A stretch of 60,675 nt of DNA, taken from assembly GCF_001954135.1 (NCBI RefSeq), contig NZ_MBEQ01000087.1, positions 1 to 60,675 on the forward strand. The letters are read 5' to 3'. Both the position numbers and the translations under genes were made by a program. Shown here one piece after another: positions 52,879 to 60,675 of this stretch (position 1 is its first letter; the number at the start of each line of letters is the position of its first letter). This DNA comes from Mycobacterium sp. GA-1841 (GTDB lineage: Bacteria; Actinomycetota; Actinomycetes; Mycobacteriales; Mycobacteriaceae). The notes below the pieces were generated by a model that searched no databases, was not told the DNA's origin, and worked only from the letters and a program-made list of their open reading frames with translations.

Positions 52879-53923
52879 CGGTCGCACTCCCTTGCTGGGG
52901 TTGGTTTTTCGCGGCTGATCGCTTCGCCGCCAGCGACGCCAGCCGGATCAGCACCGGCTGCGGAAGCACCTTGGCGGCCACCACCATCGCTTTCTGGGAA
53001 GTGGTCAACGGATACGCACCGCCGCGCATCGCGCCGTGGCGCGGGATACCCATCATCACCCGCGTCATCTGATGGAGTCCGGCCGAGGGCAGCAACCGGT
53101 TGGCGACCAACAGCATTCGAGCATCCGGCCCGACCGCGGTCTTGGCGAAGGGCTTGTCGCCGTTCAGCGCCTTGGCCAGGCCCCCGGCGAAGTCCTCGGG
53201 TGAGCGCGCGGCGTGTTTCATCATCGCCCGGCCGCGTTTGTCCATCGTGCGGTGATGGGGTGCGTAGGGCCCGTCCAGGTCCCTTTCGTCGGTGGTTCCC
53301 GCGTCGGTGATGATGTCGGTGTCGTATGTACCGGTGACCAAGATGGTGACGCCGATGCCGAAGGGTGCCACTTCCCCGGCCATCGCCTCGCCCCAGCGCT
53401 CCAGCGCCCCCTTGACCGCCGAATACGGTGCGGTGGCCGGCATTCCACGCACGCCGGCCGCACTCGAGATCAGCACGATGCGGCCACGGCCGGCCCCACG
53501 CATCGCGGGCAGCAGCGCCTTGGTGAGCGCCACCGGACCGAAGACGTTGGTGGCGAACATGCGCTCCCAGAGTTCCGACGACGTCTCCTCCACCATGCCC
53601 GCCGCCGAGATGCCGGCATTGTGGACCACCGCATACGGTGCGCCGACCGCTTCTTCGATCGTCTTGGCCGCAGCCGTGATCGAGGCCGCGTCCATCAGAT
53701 CGAGCTGCACACCGATCAGCCGATCGTCGTCGTCACCGGCCCCGGTCGCTTTCCGCAACAGCGGCATGCCCTGATCCGGCGTGCGCATCGCCGCGGCCAC
53801 CCGCCACCCGTCGCGATACAGGCGCACGGCTGAGGCGAACCCCAGGCCCCGCGACGCGCCGGTGATGAGGACAGTCCGAGGCTCAGAAGTGCTCTGTTCT
53901 TCGCGCAAACGCTCATCACCCAT
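52871..53923 (-). CDS. short-chain dehydrogenase with extended C-terminus
   Basis: The 350-residue SDR has TGASRGLGFASA near residue 19, NAGISAAGMVEE, catalytic Ser in LISSAAGVRGM and Tyr/Lys in YSAVKGALE. About 100 residues extend beyond the usual SDR end. They include a basic, partly hydrophobic tail (LPQPVLIRLASLAAKRSAAK) that may associate with the membrane. The start ATG 53923 overlaps the AveC-like stop by 8 bp. The substrate is unknown. Confidence 0.87.
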   Translation of the reverse strand: MGDERLREEQSTSEPRTVLITGASRGLGFASAVRLYRDGWRVAAAMRTPDQGMPLLRKATGAGDDDDRLIGVQLDLMDAASITAAAKTIEEAVGAPYAVVHNAGISAAGMVEETSSELWERMFATNVFGPVALTKALLPAMRGAGRGRIVLISSAAGVRGMPATAPYSAVKGALERWGEAMAGEVAPFGIGVTILVTGTYDTDIITDAGTTDERDLDGPYAPHHRTMDKRGRAMMKHAARSPEDFAGGLAKALNGDKPFAKTAVGPDARMLLVANRLLPSAGLHQMTRVMMGIPRHGAMRGGAYPLTTSQKAMVVAAKVLPQPVLIRLASLAAKRSAAKNQPQQGSATDV

Positions 53924-55058
53924 TCTGGTTCTCCGATGCGCACCGATCGCTCTTCGAACCCAACTCAACGTCGACGTTGCGGGACGGCCCCTGCTGCCAC
54001 GTGGACCACTTGCCTACCGAGTACGGTCCCTCGGCCCCGTTCGCCCGGTAATACCCTTGCGGGTCATAGATCTTCGCCTCGGGATAGGGCCAGGGGCAGG
54101 CGACCGAGGTGGCCAGGCCGCTGGCCTTGATCGCCCAGAACCAACTGCCGTAGGCGAAGTACGACACGTTGATGATCGCGAACATCACCAGGAACGTGCC
54201 GAGCACCGGCTTGGACGGGAACAGCTTCGCCTTCGCAGCGAGCTTCTCCGCCACCGATTTTCCGGTGTCATCGCGATAGACCAGGATCGCGGCCGGCACC
54301 ATCACGAAGGTCACCGAGAGCGATTCCCAGATCAGCGGGAACTGGAAGGTGCTGCCGGGGAACAGTGTGCCGAACGGGATCGCCTGGGAATAGATGTACA
54401 ACCCGGTGCGCACCAGGCTGACCTCCAGGATGGCGTCGAAGATGAAGCCGATCACCAGCACCAGGGCACCCAGGCTGATCAGTGGATGCCGGCTGACGAA
54501 TGCCTCCGGACCATGCTTGGCCTGCAACTTGCGCAGAATCCAGATACCCGGGAAGTACGGCCCGAAGTAGAACAACACGTAGCCGAAGACGATGAAGGGT
54601 TCCACCGTCGGCGACATCATGATCAGGTACCAATTTTCCGGCCAGTGCAACAGCATCGGGTTGTACACCGCGTACGGCGACCAGTTCATGATCGGGTCCT
54701 GCCACACGATCAGGGTTGTGCACAGCACCATCAGCAGCACGGGACTGCCGGGGTTCCTCCGCCAGCCGACGATGAACAGGACGGTGAACACCACGACGAT
54801 GATCACCGCACCTACCTGCGGGATGATCTGCCAGTGATCGAACGCGGTCAGGAACTCCACCGGACGGGGCCGCCCCGCGACGTTCGGATTGGCCACCCGC
54901 GCGTCGACATCGGTGCGACCCACCGCCGCGAACAGCCCAATGAAGCCCAGCCAGGCCAACAGGGCGATCATCCGGCCCCAGTTCGGGCCCTTGCGTGGCG
55001 GCCGATCGACCGGCCGATCCACCTTGGGGTCGGACGGTACGGATTCTTTGGTCGTCAT
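53916..55058 (-). CDS. AveC-family (spirocyclase-like) integral membrane protein
   Basis: The 380-residue protein has a basic Pro-rich cytoplasmic N-terminus (1-28) and roughly seven hydrophobic helices. Polar motifs at helix ends (QDPIMNWSPYAVYNP near residue 115, FYFGPYFPG near 160, SFQFPLIWESLSVTF near 240) are typical of AveC-like proteins. AveC itself forms the spiroketal of avermectin. Mycobacterial homologues have no assigned reaction as far as I know. The ATG at 55058 follows GGAGG and nearly abuts the stop of the binding-protein gene. The context with P450s, SDR and ALDH suggests a membrane-embedded step on a hydrophobic, oxygenated substrate. Confidence 0.78.
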   Translation of the reverse strand: MTTKESVPSDPKVDRPVDRPPRKGPNWGRMIALLAWLGFIGLFAAVGRTDVDARVANPNVAGRPRPVEFLTAFDHWQIIPQVGAVIIVVVFTVLFIVGWRRNPGSPVLLMVLCTTLIVWQDPIMNWSPYAVYNPMLLHWPENWYLIMMSPTVEPFIVFGYVLFYFGPYFPGIWILRKLQAKHGPEAFVSRHPLISLGALVLVIGFIFDAILEVSLVRTGLYIYSQAIPFGTLFPGSTFQFPLIWESLSVTFVMVPAAILVYRDDTGKSVAEKLAAKAKLFPSKPVLGTFLVMFAIINVSYFAYGSWFWAIKASGLATSVACPWPYPEAKIYDPQGYYRANGAEGPYSVGKWSTWQQGPSRNVDVELGSKSDRCASENQNG

Positions 55059-55059
55059 G

Positions 55060-56175
55060 TCATTCCTCCCCGAACCGGTCGACCAGGTGCGAGTTGACCC
55101 CGTCCTCGTCGAGGGTCCGGGCCACCAGATAGCCCGAGCCCATCCAGGCCCGGCGAGTCCACTTCCCCAGCGACACCCGGGTTCCGGGCGCACCGGAGGC
55201 GGCCGGCATCATCTTCACGCGCTCGAGGGCTTCCTTGACCCCGCGTGGGCTCAGCGGGTGCGAATCGGTGAAGGCCCGCACCAAAGTGGCCGCGACGTCG
55301 TGGTTGACGACCGATACGCAGTACTCGGGACGGCTGTCGTTGTACCGCTTGGCATAGCGGTCCAGCCACGCCTGCCCGACCGGATTGCCCTCGTCGTATT
55401 GATCCACTCCGACCCAACCCAAAAAGGCCTGCCACATGATCGGGTTGACCCAGGCGTTCTGGAATGCGGTGGTGGTGAAGCGGGGCGGATCCCAATTGAC
55501 GGCCTCGAGCGCCGGGTTGATGAACACGATGCCGAAACCGAAGCCAAGGTGCACGATCGCCTCGGCCTTGGCTTCGTGCAACGTGCTCACCGCGGCGTTG
55601 ATATCCTGCGCGGTCTGCGCGATGCCGGCCTCCGCGACGATGCGAATCCCCTTGCGGGCACAGGCACTTCGGAGATTCTTCAGATAGCTCTCACCGATCA
55701 GGTTCTGCTCGACCAGGACTCCGATCTCGGTCAGGCCACGCTTGGCGACGAGGTCCGCGAGGAAGATCGGCTCATCGGTCATCGACCCCTGGGGGAAGGC
55801 GAAGGTCCACTCACCGAGCCAGTCGTCGGTGCCCGTGACGCTGATCGCCGGCACCTTGAATCGTTCCTCGATCGCCTCACGGAGCGGCACACAGTTGTCG
55901 GTGATGTTCGGCCCGAACACCACCAGGCAGCCCTCGTCGACGAGCTCGCCGTAGGCGTCGATGACCGCCTTGACCGAACCCTTCGGCAACCCTTCCACCT
56001 CGCGGTAGATCATCTGCACCGGCCGATCCATCAGGCCCTGCGCGACCGCCTCTTCGAAGACCAGGTCGAAAGTCTGGGTGAAGGAGGCCTTCAGTTCGTC
56101 CGGGAAGCCCGGCGGCAACGTGAAGTCCATCAGGTAGCCCACCTTGATGGGCTCGGCAGTGCTCTCGTAGGACAT
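55060..56175 (-). CDS. type I substrate-binding (Peripla_BP_6-like) protein without signal peptide
   Basis: The 371-residue protein starts from ATG 56175 with GGAGG 4 nt upstream; ATG 56196 is an alternative. It has the two-lobed leucine/amide-binding fold: IKVGYLMDFTLPPG near residue 10, CLVVFGPNITDNCVPLRE near 82, the lobe-crossing IGVLVEQNLIGESYLKNL near 150, and SVVNHDVAATLVRAF near 290. No signal peptide or lipobox is visible at either start, and no ABC permease or ATPase gene is nearby. It may therefore sense or carry a ligand inside the cell. It is the first gene of the seven-gene operon. Confidence 0.8.
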   Translation of the reverse strand: MSYESTAEPIKVGYLMDFTLPPGFPDELKASFTQTFDLVFEEAVAQGLMDRPVQMIYREVEGLPKGSVKAVIDAYGELVDEGCLVVFGPNITDNCVPLREAIEERFKVPAISVTGTDDWLGEWTFAFPQGSMTDEPIFLADLVAKRGLTEIGVLVEQNLIGESYLKNLRSACARKGIRIVAEAGIAQTAQDINAAVSTLHEAKAEAIVHLGFGFGIVFINPALEAVNWDPPRFTTTAFQNAWVNPIMWQAFLGWVGVDQYDEGNPVGQAWLDRYAKRYNDSRPEYCVSVVNHDVAATLVRAFTDSHPLSPRGVKEALERVKMMPAASGAPGTRVSLGKWTRRAWMGSGYLVARTLDEDGVNSHLVDRFGEE

Positions 56176-56221
56176 CTGACCTCCGGTATCCGGCATTCAT
56201 CGCGAGGAATGCCGCGCATAC

Positions 56222-56237
56222 GACCTAATATTTGTTC
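56222..56237. promoter_or_regulatory. GACCTAATATTTGTTC operator-like site (P1)
   Basis: This 16-bp imperfect palindrome lies 47 bp upstream of the binding-protein ATG. It is shared in related form with sites at 57167 and 58988. Confidence 0.5.
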
Positions 56238-56264
56238 TGAACCTAATGCGGGCCGAGGGCAGCG

Positions 56265-57113
56265 TCAATCACCAAATCCGGATTGGCCCAGGTACACCTC
56301 GATCAGCTCATGCAGACCACGGCTGACGGCAACGTCATCGGTCAACGGTGCCGCGACCGCCACCTGCGCTGCCACGGCGATCGGGAGTCCTTCGGCGATC
56401 AACCGTCCGGCGGCGATCAGAACCCGGGTGGACGCCACCTCGCGCAGTCCGCCGGTCTCCAGACGCCGGATCGCCTGCCCGAACCGCACCAACTCGACCG
56501 CGGTCGAATGGTCCACCCCCGCCTCGTGGGCGATGATGCCCTCTTCCACCTCGGGTTCGGGAAAGCCGAACTCAATGGCCACCATCCGCTGGCGGGTGGA
56601 GTCCTTGAGATCTTTGAGAACGCTCTGGTAGCCGGGGTTGTAGGACATCACCAGACCGAATCCCGGTGCGGCATCCAGCGTGATTCCGAGCCGCTCAATG
56701 GGCAGCTGACGCCGATAGTCCGACAGCGGGTGCAGTACCACGGTGGTGTCCTGGCGGGCTTCTACCACCTCGTCGAGGTAACAGATCGCCCCCTCGCGCA
56801 CGGCGCGGGTCAGCGGTCCGTCGGTCCAGACCGTCTCGTCACCGCGCAGCAGGTAGCGACCGACGAGGTCAGCGGTGGTGAGATCGTCGTGACAGGAGAC
56901 GGTGATCAGTGGCCGTCTGAGATCGTGCGCCATCGCCTCGACGAATCGCGTCTTGCCGCAGCCCGTCGGCCCTTTCAACACCAGGGCGAGGCCTTGGCGG
57001 TACGCCGCCTTGAACACCGTCTCCTCGTTGCCGACCGGCTTGTAATAGGGTCGCTCGCCCAGGGCCTGCGAACCGGCTCCGTTCTGGTGCGCGAGTCCGG
57101 ACTGGTTAGCCAT
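56265..57113 (-). CDS. MoxR-type AAA+ ATPase of the NorQ/CbbQ/NirQ group
   Basis: The 282-residue ATPase has Walker A GPTGCGKT (48-55) and Walker B ICYLDEV with Asp114/Glu115. The sensor segment is GFGLVMSYNPGYQ near 152, and the CbbQ/NorQ C-terminal domain (PF08406-like) follows. NorQ/CbbQ proteins work with a VWA partner (NorD/CbbO) to activate or load cofactors into metalloenzymes such as nitric oxide reductase and Rubisco. The VWA partner is encoded immediately upstream. No norB/norC or Rubisco gene is present, so the client is unknown. Confidence 0.88.
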   Translation of the reverse strand: MANQSGLAHQNGAGSQALGERPYYKPVGNEETVFKAAYRQGLALVLKGPTGCGKTRFVEAMAHDLRRPLITVSCHDDLTTADLVGRYLLRGDETVWTDGPLTRAVREGAICYLDEVVEARQDTTVVLHPLSDYRRQLPIERLGITLDAAPGFGLVMSYNPGYQSVLKDLKDSTRQRMVAIEFGFPEPEVEEGIIAHEAGVDHSTAVELVRFGQAIRRLETGGLREVASTRVLIAAGRLIAEGLPIAVAAQVAVAAPLTDDVAVSRGLHELIEVYLGQSGFGD

Positions 57114-57166
57114 AACACACCTTTCGTCGTATCCGCCACGCTGCGGTACTCATCGCAGCGTAACCG

Positions 57167-57182
57167 GAACAGATGTTTGTTT
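57167..57182. promoter_or_regulatory. GAACAGATGTTTGTTT operator-like site (P2)
   Basis: The site is 54 bp upstream of the AAA+ ATPase start. It shares a 14-bp core (CAAAyATCTGTTCC on the minus strand) with P3. Confidence 0.5.
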
Positions 57183-57262
57183 CAACCGCCTGGCACAATT
57201 CTCGCCACCCCTTTCGCACCCAATGTCGTTCTGCGGCTTGGTATCACGTGGGCCGTCATCCG

Positions 57263-58957
57263 TCACGACACCCGGCGACGCACCTCACCGGAACGGATGG
57301 CCGAGCGGAACATCGGCCCGATCACGCCGGCGAGCTGATCGGGGTTGGAGATGGTGGCGTGCGCGGCGCTACCGAACACCCGCCGCAGCGACTCCACGTC
57401 GGTGCTGGCCCCGATGGTCAGGCACACGCAGCCGGTACCCCGGCGCCGGGCCTCGGTCAGGGCGCGACGCGCGTCGGCGGCGCCGTAGGCTCGCTCGTAA
57501 CCATGGTCGTAGGCCAGGCCGTCGGACAGTACGACCAGCAGCCGCCGCGACGTACCACCGCGCTCTTCCAAGACCGCCGACCCGTGCCGGATGGCGGCGC
57601 CGAGTCGCGAATACGCCCCAGGTTCCAGGCTGTTCAGCCGCCGGAAAACCTGCGCATCGAGGTGGTCGTTGAACCGCTTGACCGGAACCATCGTCACCGC
57701 CGACCGACCCTGCGAGTAGTAGGCGTACAGCGACACCCGGTCGCCCAGATCGTGCAGCGCCACCATCAGGTGCGCCACCGCCGTGCGCTGCTGCTGGTGC
57801 ACCGTGCGCCCGGCAGTGCCCGGCTCGGCGGCCGAACCCGAGACATCCAACAGCAGCAGCACCGACAGGTCCCGCCGGCGCCGCAGGCTGTCGAGGTAGA
57901 CCGCCTCGTCGGGCACCGACCCGGCGCGCACCTCGACGCGCGCCTCCAGGGCGGCGTCGATGTCGATGTCGTCGCCCTGCGGTTGGCGATGCCGACGGTG
58001 CAGACCCATCCCCAGCCGCGCCAACGGCCGCCGCACACTGATCGCATCCTCGATCTGCTGGGTGGCGTGCGCTTTGATCTGCGGATCGGCCTCACGGACC
58101 GTGCACCAGTCGAGCCGATAGCTCCTACGCTCGGCGTTCCATTCCGGGTACTTCACACCCTCGGTCTTGATGTCGACGACCTCCTCGGAGGCCACCGAGG
58201 CCAGCGAGGACACCGCGTGCAGTCCACGCCTGGTCGAGTTGGTCCGATGCGTCGGCGAGTCGGCGCCGGGCGGCCCGTCGCCGTTGCCGCCGGTCTTGCG
58301 AGCCGAGGAGAGCAGCTTCTTCAGCCACTTGCCGATCGCCCCGCCGCCGCCGACCGGGCTGGAAAACAGATCGGGATCATCGGAGTCGTCGACGTTGTCT
58401 TCGTCGAATTCCTCAAGTTCCTGCTTTTCCTGCTTCCGGGGCACATGGCCGACAGACTCTTGATCCGCCTGCCGGGCCGCGGCTGCGGCAGTCGCCAAGA
58501 CCTTCTTGACGTTGAGCGCACCGAAACTCGACGGCGGATCGGGCAACGCATCCCTTCCGCGCGCGATCGACAGGGATGTCGCCGCCGAATCGCTGCGCTC
58601 GCCGACGGTTCGATCAGCCAAGGCGCTCAGCGTTTTTGGCAAGAGCGCGGCATTGGCCATCAGGGCCCGGTGCCCCTCGACTGCCAGATAGCGCCGGGCC
58701 AGCCGCCGGCGCCGAGCCAACTCGCCAACCACCTCCGGGTCCAGGCTGCCCGCCGCGATCAGCGACGCCTGCACGGCCACCGATTCGAGCTGTGCGCGCG
58801 CCGGTGCCGAGGGGTCGACGTACACGGTCTTGCCGTCAGTCCACGGCGCCGCCTGCGGGTCGTCCCCGGACACCGCGACCGGGCAGCCCCCGAGCGCGGA
58901 CGCCAACAAGCCCAACCCGGAGTATCGACCGGCTTCACCTTGACCGTCAGCAGGCAC
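57263..58957 (-). CDS. NorD/CbbO-type VWA-domain protein
   Basis: The 564-residue protein has a variable helical N-terminal part and a charged linker (KQEKQELEEFDEDNVDDSDD near 210). The C-terminal von Willebrand factor A domain has an intact MIDAS motif DVSGS near residue 375, a Thr in the second loop, and VVLSDGLAYDHGY near 490. NorD and CbbO share this layout and dock on the AAA+ partner. The GTG start at 58957 follows GGAGG at a 6-nt spacing; the upstream TTG at 58993 would overlap operator P3. It lies 149 bp before the AAA+ gene and is divergent from the FadE pair. Confidence 0.85.
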   Translation of the reverse strand: MPADGQGEAGRYSGLGLLASALGGCPVAVSGDDPQAAPWTDGKTVYVDPSAPARAQLESVAVQASLIAAGSLDPEVVGELARRRRLARRYLAVEGHRALMANAALLPKTLSALADRTVGERSDSAATSLSIARGRDALPDPPSSFGALNVKKVLATAAAAARQADQESVGHVPRKQEKQELEEFDEDNVDDSDDPDLFSSPVGGGGAIGKWLKKLLSSARKTGGNGDGPPGADSPTHRTNSTRRGLHAVSSLASVASEEVVDIKTEGVKYPEWNAERRSYRLDWCTVREADPQIKAHATQQIEDAISVRRPLARLGMGLHRRHRQPQGDDIDIDAALEARVEVRAGSVPDEAVYLDSLRRRRDLSVLLLLDVSGSAAEPGTAGRTVHQQQRTAVAHLMVALHDLGDRVSLYAYYSQGRSAVTMVPVKRFNDHLDAQVFRRLNSLEPGAYSRLGAAIRHGSAVLEERGGTSRRLLVVLSDGLAYDHGYERAYGAADARRALTEARRRGTGCVCLTIGASTDVESLRRVFGSAAHATISNPDQLAGVIGPMFRSAIRSGEVRRRVS

Positions 58958-58987
58958 CTGACACCTCCGCACTCCCGTGTCGATATT

Positions 58988-59003
58988 GACCAAATATCTG
59001 TTC
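58988..59003. promoter_or_regulatory. GACCAAATATCTGTTC operator-like site (P3)
   Basis: This 16-bp near-palindrome lies between the VWA gene (start 58957) and the FadE gene (start 59054). It can influence both divergent promoters. Confidence 0.55.
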
Positions 59004-59053
59004 CACCGTAGAGTTCGGCCCCACGTGAGTCAATCGAAGAGGTCGATGTAGAC

Positions 59054-60214
59054 GTGGATTTCTCCTATCCCCGAGAAGCCGAGCAGTTCCGCGCGGAGCT
59101 TCGCGATTGGTTGTCAGCCAACCTGTCCCAGCCGGTGATCGACAGCAGTGAGCGGCGTGGCGCCGACGAGGCTGCCTTCCAGACCTTGCGGGCGTGGAAC
59201 GCCGTGCTCGCCGATGCGCGCTGGGCTGCGGTTTCCTGGCCCGAAGCGTACGGCGGCCGGGGCGCATCCGCGGTGGAGCAACTGGTCTACGCCGAGGAGA
59301 CGACCCGCGCGCGGGTTCCCGCTCCGCTCAACATCATCGGGATCAACAACATCGCACCGGCGATCATGCAGTACGGCACCGAGCAGCAGAAACAGCGACT
59401 GCTGAAACGCATGCTGCGGGCCGACGACATCTGGTGTCAGGGGATGTCCGAGCCGGAGGCCGGGTCGGACCTGGCGTCGTTGCGCACCAGGGCTGTTCGC
59501 GACGGCGACGAGTTCGTCGTGACCGGGCAGAAGATCTGGACCTCGTTGGGACATCGGGCCGACTGGTGCCAGCTGTACGTGCGGACCGACCCGGATGCTG
59601 CCAAGCACAAGGGCATTTCGTGTCTGATCGTCGACATGTCCTCCCCCGGGATCGAGGTCAGACCGCTCGTCACCCTCAACGGCGACTCCGATTTCGCCGA
59701 GATCTTCTTCGACGAGGTCCGGGTGCCCGCCGACGCGCTGCTCGGTCCGCTGAACAAAGGCTGGCAGGTCGCCACCACCACACTCAGTTTCGAGCGGGCC
59801 GGGGCGGCGCGCCTCTACGCCGAGATGCAGGTCCGGCTGCAGGATCTGGTACTCGACCTCGGCACGACCGACGGGTGCGCCGGCCGGAGCCCACTCGACG
59901 ACCCGGCCACCCTGCACCGCCTCGGCGAACTCGACGTGCGGATCAAGAACCTCGAGGTGCTGTGCCGGCGATCGATCTCGGCGGCCTGCCACGGCGGTGA
60001 CGGTTTCGCCACCGCCAGTCTGGCCAAGACGGTCTGGGGCGAGATCGGCAAGGACATGGCCGCGCTGGCTTTCGATGCGCTCGGCCCGGGTGCCGCAGGC
60101 GGCCGGTGGGATCAGTTCCGGTTGACCTCCCGTGCGTTCACGATCGCCGGGGGCACCACCCAGATCAACAAGAACATCACCGCACAGCGGGTCCTGGGGC
60201 TGCCCCGCTCATGA
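59054..60214 (+). CDS. acyl-CoA dehydrogenase (FadE), subunit 1
   Basis: The 386-residue flavoprotein is of the acyl-CoA dehydrogenase family and introduces an alpha-beta double bond into an acyl-CoA. The visible segments are CQGMSEPEAGSDLASLRTRA near 130, FVVTGQKIWTSLGHRADWCQLYVRTD near 155, and the C-terminal TIAGGTTQINKNITAQRVLGLPRS that binds FAD. Its stop overlaps the start of a second FadE (ATGA). Such adjacent pairs form heterotetramers in steroid side-chain oxidation (FadE26-FadE27/ChsE4-E5 type), so a bulky substrate is likely. The GTG start is preceded by GAGG. Confidence 0.92.
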   Translation: MDFSYPREAEQFRAELRDWLSANLSQPVIDSSERRGADEAAFQTLRAWNAVLADARWAAVSWPEAYGGRGASAVEQLVYAEETTRARVPAPLNIIGINNIAPAIMQYGTEQQKQRLLKRMLRADDIWCQGMSEPEAGSDLASLRTRAVRDGDEFVVTGQKIWTSLGHRADWCQLYVRTDPDAAKHKGISCLIVDMSSPGIEVRPLVTLNGDSDFAEIFFDEVRVPADALLGPLNKGWQVATTTLSFERAGAARLYAEMQVRLQDLVLDLGTTDGCAGRSPLDDPATLHRLGELDVRIKNLEVLCRRSISAACHGGDGFATASLAKTVWGEIGKDMAALAFDALGPGAAGGRWDQFRLTSRAFTIAGGTTQINKNITAQRVLGLPRS

Positions 60215-60675
60215 ACCTCGAACTCACCGAAGAGCAACTGGCACTGCGGGACACGGTGCGCCGGTACCTGTTCGAGAAGGCTTCCATCTCCGACCATGTC
60301 CGGCCCATGCTGGATCATCCGACGGGCACCACCGACACGGTCTGGCGGGGGCTGGTCGACCTCGGCAGCACTGGGCTGCTCGTCCCGGCCGAGCATGGCG
60401 GCGCCGGCGCCTCGATGACCGAAGCCGGGCTGGTGTCCGAGGAGATGGGCGCTGCGTTGCATCCCGGCCCGTGGCTGTCCAGCGCGGTGCTGGCGCCGCG
60501 GGCACTGGCCCGGTTCGGTGCGCACGGATCGCGGGCCGGCGACCTGCTCGCCGGTGTTGCCGGGGGCTCCGTGGTGGCGGCGGTCGCCGCGCCGGGACCG
60601 GCCACCGAGCCCGGCGTGTCCGGGACTCCCGACGACGGCATGCGGCTGTACGGCGAGATCAGCCAGGTGTACGAC
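60211..60675 (+). CDS. acyl-CoA dehydrogenase (FadE), subunit 2, cut by window end
   Basis: The first 155 residues are visible from ATG 60211, overlapping the previous stop by 4 bp. The N-terminus MNLELTEEQLALRDTVRRYL and the segment LGSTGLLVPAEHGGAGASMTEA are standard for the family. The later catalytic region is beyond the window, so whether this subunit carries the active-site base cannot be told. It is the probable partner of the upstream FadE in an alpha2beta2 enzyme. Confidence 0.88.
   Translation, partial: MNLELTEEQLALRDTVRRYLFEKASISDHVRPMLDHPTGTTDTVWRGLVDLGSTGLLVPAEHGGAGASMTEAGLVSEEMGAALHPGPWLSSAVLAPRALARFGAHGSRAGDLLAGVAGGSVVAAVAAPGPATEPGVSGTPDDGMRLYGEISQVYD

Noticed and set aside
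55060..57113. A complete ABC importer
   Set aside because: There is only a binding-protein-like gene. The neighbouring ATPase is MoxR/NorQ type, not an ABC ATPase, and there is no permease gene.
56265..58957. A nitric oxide reductase operon
   Set aside because: norQ- and norD-like genes are present, but no norB or norC catalytic subunit gene is found in the window.
1..60675. CRISPR arrays, tRNA/rRNA genes, insertion sequences or prophage
   Set aside because: No regularly spaced repeats, cloverleaf sequences, transposases, integrases or terminal inverted repeats were recognised. The only tandem repeat is the 27-bp coding one in fadD.

Overview
The window is a high-GC actinobacterial chromosome segment. 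It is almost certainly from a non-tuberculous Mycobacterium (Mycolicibacterium type). The reasons are a single-chain type I fatty acid synthase next to acpS, a complete yrbEA-yrbEB-mceA-F operon, orphan Mce-associated membrane proteins, a hemophore-like secreted protein, many P450s, mycofactocin-type dehydrogenases and frequent GTG starts. I see no tRNA, rRNA, insertion sequence, prophage or CRISPR array.

Layout. (1) 0-10 kb: housekeeping lipid synthesis, fas followed by acpS, both on the minus strand. (2) 10-16 kb: accessory genes: a MerR regulator divergent from an MFS transporter, an LtrA-like membrane protein, an orphan SARP/BTAD-like DNA-binding protein with a coupled 38-residue membrane peptide, and two Mce-associated (Omam-type) membrane proteins. 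(3) 16-28 kb: a catabolic island with an amidohydrolase-fadD operon, a second fadD divergent from an enoyl-CoA hydratase, a VOC protein, a DUF35 protein plus an Ltp2-like thiolase-fold protein, a TetR regulator, a P450 and four small secreted proteins. (4) 28-38 kb: an eight-gene Mce lipid-import operon preceded by two tiny overlapping ORFs. (5) 38-45 kb: an aldehyde dehydrogenase-class III CoA transferase operon, then divergently two SDRs, a ferredoxin, a P450 and a hemophore-like protein. (6) 45-60.7 kb: a second module. One arm is a 45-residue membrane peptide, a small AveC-like membrane protein and a P450. The other arm is a signal-less type I substrate-binding protein, a second AveC-like protein, an SDR, an aldehyde dehydrogenase, two P450s and a mycofactocin-type SDR. 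Upstream of it lie a NorQ/CbbQ-type AAA+ ATPase, a NorD-type VWA protein and a pair of acyl-CoA dehydrogenases, the last cut by the window edge.

How it may work together (inference). Mce proteins would import a hydrophobic, probably isoprenoid or sterol-like substrate. P450s would hydroxylate it, and mycofactocin SDRs and aldehyde dehydrogenases would take alcohols to acids. FadD enzymes and the CoA transferase would make CoA thioesters. FadE, EchA and the DUF35/Ltp2-like aldolase would shorten the chain. Three separate operator-like motifs recur. ATTCTC-N7-GAGAAT and degenerate forms lie upstream of the 17-41 kb catabolic and secreted-protein genes. A GAACAnATnTTnGGTC-type 16-mer lies upstream of the substrate-binding protein, AAA+ and VWA/FadE genes. 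A 20-bp TTAATAGTG palindrome lies between the 47-kb TetR gene and the AveC-like operon. The most novel-looking part is the 45-59 kb module, which combines AveC-like proteins, a signal-less binding protein, AAA+/VWA proteins and P450s. All functions are read from sequence motifs; no database search was run.
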